Origin: Rubrivivax sp.
Lineage (GTDB): Bacteria > Pseudomonadota > Gammaproteobacteria > Burkholderiales > Burkholderiaceae_C
Reading direction: 5' to 3'
Assembly: GCA_027484825.1 (NCBI GenBank)
Contig: JAIXSE010000030.1
Coordinates: 1 to 64,000, forward strand
Length of the DNA stretch: 64,000 nucleotides
The notes beneath the pieces were generated by a model. The model had not been told where the DNA came from, searched no databases, and saw only the letters and a list, made by a program, of their open reading frames with translations. Below, piece after piece: positions 61,781 through 64,000 of the stretch. Positions within the stretch are counted from its first letter, which is position 1, and every line of letters begins with the position of its first letter. Made by a program: the position numbers and the translations under genes.

Positions 61781-62440
61781 TCAAAGAATGCTCTGGGGAA
61801 TGATGAGGATGTCGCCGGGGCGCATTTCGACATTGGCCGACACGTCGCCGCGGCGGATCAGGTCCTTCAGCCGCACGGAATATTGCTTGTTGCCTTCGGC
61901 CGTGCGCAGGATGCTGGCGCCGTTGCCGTCAGCAAAATCGGTCAGGCCGCCGACCGCAATCATCACATCCAGCAGCGTCATGTTCTGCTTGAAGGGCAGG
62001 AACATCGGCTTGGCGGCTTCGCCCACCACGCGGATCTGCTCGCTGTAGGGCCCGACGAAGGTGGTGACGATCACCGTCACGACCGGATCACGGACGTATT
62101 TGGAGAGGGTTTTTTCGATGTCCCGGGCGATCTGCACCGAGTTCTTGCCCTGCACCGGCAATTCGTCGATCAGGGGCGAGGCGATCTTGCCGTCCGGGCG
62201 CACCGGCACGGTGGTGGACAGCTCCGGGTTGCGCCAGACAATGATGTTGAGGTTGTCACCAGCCCCCACCACATAGCTGTAGTCAGCCTGGCTGGCGCTC
62301 ACCGGCGCCGGCGGATATTTGCCTGCGGTGGAACAGCCGGTCAGGGCCAGCGACACTGCCAGGAGCCCCCCCACGGTTCGCACAATGCCTCGCAGAATTC
62401 CGCGGCCCGTCCCCTGCATTGATCCAGTCTTCTTGAACAT
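61781..62440 (-). CDS. Polysaccharide export outer-membrane lipoprotein (Wza-like), XrtA locus
   Basis: 219 residues from ATG 62440 with GAGGGG five bases upstream; a GTG at 62446 adds two codons. Lipobox SLALTGC (Cys about residue 36). The polysaccharide export domain YVVGAGDNLNIIVWRNPELSTTVPVRPDGKIASPLIDEL (two parts, about 58-96) is followed by an SLBB domain with IRVVGEAAKPMFLPFKQNMTLLDVMIAVGGLTDFADG. Short relative to Wza (about 380), as usual for the TIGR03027 class. First gene of the operon; exports the polymer across the outer membrane. Confidence 0.93.
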   Translation of the reverse strand: MFKKTGSMQGTGRGILRGIVRTVGGLLAVSLALTGCSTAGKYPPAPVSASQADYSYVVGAGDNLNIIVWRNPELSTTVPVRPDGKIASPLIDELPVQGKNSVQIARDIEKTLSKYVRDPVVTVIVTTFVGPYSEQIRVVGEAAKPMFLPFKQNMTLLDVMIAVGGLTDFADGNGASILRTAEGNKQYSVRLKDLIRRGDVSANVEMRPGDILIIPQSIL

Positions 62441-62471
62441 GTCCACCCCTCTGGAAACTAGCTGGATTGCA

Positions 62472-62526
62472 CCTCAGTGCGCCCCCGTAGGGAACCCCCT
62501 GGACTGAGGGCGATCCCCAGGGGGCG
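62472..62526. promoter_or_regulatory. Nested inverted repeats in the exopolysaccharide operon leader
   Basis: CCTCAGT (62472-62478) pairs with ACTGAGG (62503-62509), and CGCCCCC (62480-62486) pairs alternatively with GGGGGCG (62520-62526). The two pairings are mutually exclusive in one RNA. They lie 30-85 bases before the first gene of the operon on the reverse strand, where a promoter or attenuator is expected. No T-tract is visible. Regulatory function is inference. Confidence 0.4.
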
Positions 62527-62567
62527 TGATTGAATTCCGTGCTAATTCCTGGCGTTCCTTCCCAGCG

Positions 62568-63521
62568 TCATCCCCCGCGAAGCAGGGGTTTGATCAGGCT
62601 GATCAGCAGCCGCTGGATCGGATTGGCGTTACCCAGCGGCCGCCAGGTGTGTTTGAGAATGCCGCGGTAGGCGTCCAGGTGCAGGCCCCAGGGGGCGGCG
62701 CGCAGGGGGCCGCGGCCCAGCAGCAGCTTGAGCACCTGGGTGCCCATCATGCCGGCACACAGCTCGCAGGCCATGCCGGTGGAGGGCCCCCGGCGCTCGG
62801 CAAAATTCACCGATTCCGGCACCACCAGGTATTTGCGGTTGAGCATGGCCGGCGATACCCCGGCGATGAAACGCGCATATTGATCGGTGGACGGGCGGCC
62901 TTCCAGCTTGAAATAGTCCTCAAAGCTCATGCCGGTCGGGCTGAAATACAGAAAGGCCGACCCCATGCCCAGTGGCGCGGCCGTCATGGCGGGAATGCCG
63001 AGTTCGCGGCAGCGCTGAAACACCTTGCGGCGGGTGGGCAGGACAAACAGGTCGAGGCTGTCCACATACACATCCACGTCCTTCAGGAAATCATCGAGGT
63101 TGTGGTCCTGCACGCCCTCTGGAAACAGCCGGATCTGGCTTTCTGGATTCACATCCAGCGCCATGCGCTCCATCACCTTGAGCTTGGACTCCCCCATGGT
63201 GGACATGAAGGCGCCGGCCTGGCGATTCATGTTGTGGACGTCGAATTCGTCGAAATCGGCAATGTTGAAGTTGGCCACGCCCAGGCGGGACAAGGTCAGG
63301 ATGTGCGCCCCGCCCACGCCCCCGAGCCCGGCAATGGCGACCCGGGCCTTGCGCAGGCGCTGCTGCTCCTCGGGCGTGACCCAGCCGATGTTGCGGGAAA
63401 AGGCCCGCTCGTAGTCGAAGGTGTAGCCGGCCGCCTGGGCGGGGGGCTCGGTGGGCGACTCAGCGGCTGACTCATCAGATTGGGGACTGGTGGCGCTGGT
63501 GGCACGGGCGGTGCTTGTCAT
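62568..63521 (-). CDS. ThiF/MoeB/E1-like adenylyltransferase, unknown pathway
   Basis: 317 residues. The first 32 are a Ser/Thr/Ala-rich tail. The E1 nucleotide fold has GLGGVGG (65-71), the Asp of ADFDEFDVHNMNRQ with Arg100 as the ATP-contacting arginine, and VDSLD (153-157). Only one CxxC (CELC, 252-255) is present, where MoeB has two Zn-binding pairs, and no standard catalytic Cys loop is obvious. Residues 190-240 (LYFSPTGMSFEDYFKLEGRPSTDQYARFIAG) and the hydrophobic/basic tail differ from MoeB/ThiF. Such enzymes adenylate a C-terminal glycine or carboxylate. Position upstream of the exosortase operon and divergent from a putative PEP-CTERM gene is striking. Substrate unknown. Confidence 0.82.
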   Translation of the reverse strand: MTSTARATSATSPQSDESAAESPTEPPAQAAGYTFDYERAFSRNIGWVTPEEQQRLRKARVAIAGLGGVGGAHILTLSRLGVANFNIADFDEFDVHNMNRQAGAFMSTMGESKLKVMERMALDVNPESQIRLFPEGVQDHNLDDFLKDVDVYVDSLDLFVLPTRRKVFQRCRELGIPAMTAAPLGMGSAFLYFSPTGMSFEDYFKLEGRPSTDQYARFIAGVSPAMLNRKYLVVPESVNFAERRGPSTGMACELCAGMMGTQVLKLLLGRGPLRAAPWGLHLDAYRGILKHTWRPLGNANPIQRLLISLIKPLLRGG

Positions 63522-63615
63522 CGGGCACCCCTCCTACTTGTTTGAGTTGGCTCAAGTATGCCGCGCCGGTTTTCGAGTGGAACGGTCGGGTGACTGTGGC
63601 GCTGTCCCCGAAGCG

Positions 63616-63634
63616 GTGTCGACGAACTTGACAC
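63616..63634. promoter_or_regulatory. Dyad GTGTC-N9-GACAC upstream of a sigma-54 promoter
   Basis: GTGTC (63616-63620) and GACAC (63630-63634) form a perfect 5+5 inverted repeat centred near 63625, about 70 bases before the -24 box at 63697. Enhancer-binding proteins that activate sigma-54 use dyads placed like this. PrsR-type regulators control PEP-CTERM genes in related species, but no prsK/prsR gene is in the window. Confidence 0.45.
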
Positions 63635-63696
63635 TTCCCCCAAAGAATTCACGCAACCAAACGTTAAGTAGCTGATTTAGAAGGAGGAAAGACCGC

Positions 63697-63712
63697 TGGC
63701 ACGGTCCTCGCT
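63697..63712 (+). promoter_or_regulatory. Sigma-54 (RpoN) promoter
   Basis: TGGCAC (63697-63702), five bases, then TCGCT (63708-63712), against the consensus TGGCAC-N5-TTGC(A/T); one mismatch in the -12 part and the essential GG and GC keep the exact spacing. A T-run follows at 63712-63716. Transcription would start near 63725, about 60 bases before the ATG at 63786. Confidence 0.75.
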
Positions 63713-63785
63713 TTTTAACCCGGCAAGAAGTCGGCAACCCCGCTTCCCTGTGCATCTGGCAAGACGCATCTCAAAGGAGAGACAC

Positions 63786-64000
63786 ATGTTCAAGCAAGCG
63801 AAGCTCGCCCTGGCCGCCCTGGTGGTGATGGGTGCAGCCGCGGCGCCAGCCCTGGCGTCGCCCCTGTATATCAATACCGGTTCCGACTTCAATCTGGAAC
63901 CCAACGGCTCCACGACGACGGCCGTGTTCGACCAGCTGGGCTACAGCGGCACGCTGGCCACCTCCATCTACCTGGGCAACCCGGCCACGCCGGGCACCAC
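63786..64000 (+). CDS. Secreted protein, N-terminal part, probable PEP-CTERM substrate (cut by window end)
   Basis: 71 codons are visible. AAAGGAGA stands seven bases before the ATG. A classical signal peptide (KQAKLALAALVVMGAAAAPALAS, about residues 3-24; given in two parts 3-12 and 13-24) is followed by PLYINTGSDFNLEPNGSTTTAVFDQ and a Gly/Thr/Ser-rich stretch. The composition (small polar residues, no Cys) and the site next to an exosortase A locus suggest a PEP-CTERM surface protein such as the flocculation-associated PepA type, which is also sigma-54 dependent. The PEP-CTERM tail would lie beyond the window, so this is inference. Confidence 0.6.
   Translation, partial: MFKQAKLALAALVVMGAAAAPALASPLYINTGSDFNLEPNGSTTTAVFDQLGYSGTLATSIYLGNPATPGT

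Larger units (their letters stand above)
63522..63785. other. Divergent regulatory region between ThiF-like gene and putative PEP-CTERM gene
   Basis: 264 bases hold the sigma-54 promoter and the GTGTC-N9-GACAC dyad facing the forward gene. The reverse-strand gene starts right at the edge with AGGAGGGG just upstream of its ATG. A GAAGGAGGAAAG stretch at 63680-63691 looks like a second purine-rich site but has no start codon nearby. The region is AT-richer than the flanking genes. Confidence 0.5.

Noticed and set aside
62467-62490. Possible sigma-54 promoter (reverse strand GGCGCAC...TGCA) before the Wza gene
   Set aside because: The -24 and -12 dinucleotides cannot be aligned at the required spacing with a TGGCAC-like box.

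Overview
The window is high-GC DNA (about two thirds G+C by eye), densely packed with bacterial genes. The order rpsA-ihfB-lapA-lapB, the NodT/EmrAB efflux set, the single short flagellin and above all a complete exosortase A (XrtA)/PEP-CTERM exopolysaccharide locus point to a betaproteobacterium of the order Burkholderiales. The Roseateles/Mitsuaria/Rubrivivax/Aquincola group is the best guess. The genus is inference from gene content only. No rRNA, tRNA or CRISPR array was seen.

Layout. 1-9.4 kb is an envelope region: the 3' end of rpsA, ihfB, the LPS-assembly pair lapA/lapB, two forward glycosyltransferases, a reverse glycosyltransferase, UDP-galactopyranose mutase (glf) and an MsbA-type lipid flippase. 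9.5-12.7 kb holds a lipoprotein-like intradiol dioxygenase and an OmpR/EnvZ-type two-component system. 12.7-20.8 kb holds a patatin phospholipase, dnaE, a secreted cyclophilin-like protein, the tRNA hydroxylase trhO and an alpha/beta hydrolase. 20.8-25.1 kb is a basic amino-acid ABC transporter in the order of Pseudomonas aotJQMOP, including the M14-type AotO-like protein. 25.1-27.1 kb has a FliK-like protein and flagellin with a sigma-28-like promoter and a strong terminator.

27.2-32.0 kb looks visibly more AT-rich. It carries a secreted CxxCH protein, a protein with two retropepsin-like domains and TPRs, and the 3' remnant of an IS3-family transposase; I read this as an acquired block. 32.0-43.7 kb has an MscS-type channel, aconitase acnA, a TetR repressor divergent from an EmrA-EmrB-NodT tripartite efflux operon, and a small nucleotidyltransferase.

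43.6-62.4 kb is one long reverse-strand operon of tightly overlapping genes. Read from its start the order is: Wza, Wzz-like chain-length protein, tyrosine autokinase, outer-membrane barrel, ExeA-like ATPase, polysaccharide deacetylase, FemAB-like transferase, glycosyltransferase, exosortase A fused to EpsI, glycosyltransferase, amidotransferase, two glycosyltransferases, O-glycosylation ligase and a second deacetylase. It should build and export an extracellular polysaccharide and process PEP-CTERM proteins. Upstream of it lie a ThiF/E1-like adenylyltransferase and, divergently, the start of a secreted protein behind a near-consensus sigma-54 promoter. That protein is probably a PEP-CTERM substrate, but its C-terminus is cut off by the window end.

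The items I would look at first are the ThiF-like enzyme between the exosortase operon and the putative substrate gene, the sigma-54 promoter with its upstream dyad, the double-retropepsin/TPR protein in the AT-rich block, and the hairpin that buries the ribosome-binding site of the dioxygenase.
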